From: an uncultured Ruminococcus sp.
GTDB taxonomy: Bacteria > Bacillota > Clostridia > Oscillospirales > CAG-272
DNA: 6,349 nucleotides
Reading direction: 5' to 3'
Assembly (NCBI GenBank): GCA_902796505.1
Contig: CADBPA010000166.1
Coordinates: 1 to 6,349 of the forward strand
Made by a program: the position numbers and the translations under genes. Positions 5,337 through 6,349 of the stretch are shown piece by piece; the stretch's first letter is position 1, and the number at the start of each line of letters is the position of its first letter. The notes beneath the pieces were generated by a model. The model was given only the letters and a program-made list of their open reading frames with translations. It was not told where the DNA came from and ran no database searches.

Positions 5337-6349
5337 ATCGTCTCTTCCCCTTTCAGGCGCTCCGCAGTCTCGAACGCGGTCAGCTCATCGATCATCTCCG
5401 CCATATCGCCGTTCAGGAAAGAAGCGAGCGAATAGAGAGTTTTGTTGATGCGGTGGTCGGTAACGCGGGATTGCGGGAAATTATACGTGCGGATCTTTTC
5501 GGAGCGATCCCCGGTGCCGACCTGCAGGCGGCGCTCTCCGGCGATCTTCTCGTTCTGCTCACGCTGTTTTTGGTCATAGAGCTTTGCGTAGAGCAGTTTC
5601 AGCGCTTTTTCTTTGTTCATCAGCTGGCTGCGCTCCTGATCGCATTCGATCACGATCCCGGAGGGCTTATGATAGAGCCGGACGGCGGATTCGGTCTTGT
5701 TGATATGCTGACCGCCGGCGCCGCTCGACTTGCAGGATTCAAAATGGATATCCGCCGGATTGACCTCGACCTCGACCGCGCCGACTTCGGGCAGGACCGC
5801 AACGGTGACCGTTGAGGTCTGGATCTTTCCGTTCGACTCGGTGACCGGGATACGCTGAACGCGATGCACGCCGCTTTCATATTTGAAGCGCGCGTACGCA
5901 CCCTCGCCGCTGACGAGAAAGACCGCCTGCTTGATCCCGCCGAGTTCGGTCGGATTCAGATCGGCAAGCTCGGTGCGGAAGCCCTCTTTGGCGGCAAACA
6001 TCGTATACATCCGGTAAAGATCCTGCGCGAAGAGCGCCGCCTCTTCCCCGCCCGCCCCCTGGCGAAGCTCGATCACGACGTTCCGGTCGTCGTTCGGATC
6101 GTGCGGGATCAGGAGCAGGCGCAGTTCTTCGTAGAGCGTCCGACGGCTCTCCGTACCGGTCTGAAGCTCTTCTTCCGCCAGCGCGCGCATTCCGGGATCG
6201 AGCGAGGGATCGGCGAGAAGTTCTTCCGCCTCGGCGCAGGCGCGGCAGGCGTCCTCGTACCGGGAGAACGCCCCGACCAGAGGGGTGAGGCGTTTATACT
6301 CCCTGCCGAGCTCGGTCAGCCGCTTCGGATCGGCGGCAACGTCCGGCAA
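5333..6349 (-). CDS. prfA: Peptide chain release factor 1 (RF1), 5' end beyond window
   Basis: RF1 reads UAA and UAG stop codons in the ribosomal A site and triggers peptide release. The 338 codons present cover nearly the whole protein; about 20-25 N-terminal residues are missing at the right edge, since full RF1 is near 360. The first visible codon (TTG at 6347-6349) is an internal Leu, not a start. Residues below are counted from that codon. The N-terminal helical domain is followed by the PCRF region with LRQGAGGEEAALFAQDL (95-111). The stop-codon tripeptide PVT (168-170, in HRVQRIPVTES) is the RF1 signature, as opposed to SPF in RF2. The catalytic loop SSGAGGQHINKTESAVR (208-224) has the GGQ motif at 212-214, whose Gln is normally methylated by PrmC. 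The C-terminus (NFPQSRVTDHRINKTLYSL, 290-308) is intact. The TGA stop at 5333-5335 overlaps the sua5 start, making this the first visible gene of a three-gene minus-strand cluster. Confidence 0.97.
   Translation of the reverse strand: MPDVAADPKRLTELGREYKRLTPLVGAFSRYEDACRACAEAEELLADPSLDPGMRALAEEELQTGTESRRTLYEELRLLLIPHDPNDDRNVVIELRQGAGGEEAALFAQDLYRMYTMFAAKEGFRTELADLNPTELGGIKQAVFLVSGEGAYARFKYESGVHRVQRIPVTESNGKIQTSTVTVAVLPEVGAVEVEVNPADIHFESCKSSGAGGQHINKTESAVRLYHKPSGIVIECDQERSQLMNKEKALKLLYAKLYDQKQREQNEKIAGERRLQVGTGDRSEKIRTYNFPQSRVTDHRINKTLYSLASFLNGDMAEMIDELTAFETAERLKGEETI
5346..5351 (-). promoter_or_regulatory. Ribosome binding site supporting the TTG start of sua5
   Basis: AGGGGA on the minus strand, within AAAGGGGA, lies 9 nt before the TTG at 5334-5336 and inside the last codons of prfA. 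Together with the TTGA stop-start overlap it points to translational coupling with prfA. Confidence 0.7.

Noticed and set aside
4290..5435. Plus-strand open frame (381 codons) opposite sua5
   Set aside because: The Arg/Asp-rich translation has no known motif and lies opposite a clear Sua5 protein in a GC-rich gene.
6347..6349. TTG at the window edge as the start of prfA
   Set aside because: Alignment with RF1 places this codon about 20-25 residues into the protein; the true start is beyond the window.
1..6349. Mobile element, CRISPR array, defence island, tRNA or rRNA
   Set aside because: No transposase or integrase motifs, regular direct repeats or tRNA-like sequence were seen; coding sequence fills all but about 370 bases, and the longest gene-free stretch is about 200 bases.

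Overview
The window looks like a chromosomal housekeeping segment from a Gram-positive, low-to-mid-GC lineage, most likely an uncultured member of the Clostridia (gut-type Firmicutes). This is judged from strong AGG-type ribosome binding sites, AT-rich sigma-A promoters set in otherwise GC-rich genes, the RF1-Sua5 gene pair typical of Firmicutes, and a short GyrA/ParC-like topoisomerase of a kind I recall from Clostridia. The taxonomic call is inference from memory, not a search result.

Layout, left to right. (1) Positions 1-995, minus strand: the first 331 codons of ychF/engD, an Obg-family P-loop NTPase; its C-terminal end lies beyond the left edge. (2) Positions 996-1196: an AT-rich divergent intergenic region with one good sigma-A promoter in each direction. 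The plus-strand promoter is followed by an exact 9-bp inverted repeat. (3) Positions 1197-1886, plus strand: a complete OmpR/PhoB-type response regulator with no histidine kinase beside it. (4) Positions 1887-2026: a convergent intergenic region with two strong hairpins, one suited to terminating each strand. (5) Positions 2027-6349, minus strand: a tight three-gene cluster read in the order prfA (RF1, first codons beyond the right edge), sua5/ywlC (TC-AMP synthase) and a 740-residue type IIA topoisomerase A subunit. The prfA stop and the sua5 start share bases (TTGA), and the topoisomerase gene starts 25 nt after sua5.

How the genes fit together. RF1 terminates translation at UAA/UAG, Sua5 makes the activated intermediate for t6A37 in tRNAs that read ANN codons, and YchF is a ribosome-associated NTPase, so translation dominates the window. 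The topoisomerase is the odd partner: it has the catalytic core but lacks a GyrA box and has a short C-terminal domain, which suggests a topo IV-like relaxing or decatenating enzyme. Its B subunit is not in the window.

I found no tRNA, rRNA, CRISPR array, insertion sequence, prophage or defence gene, and no convincing new biological system. The best leads are the divergent topoisomerase subunit with an Ala at the quinolone-anchor position, the inverted repeat in the response-regulator leader, and the predicted overlap of the convergent 3' ends.
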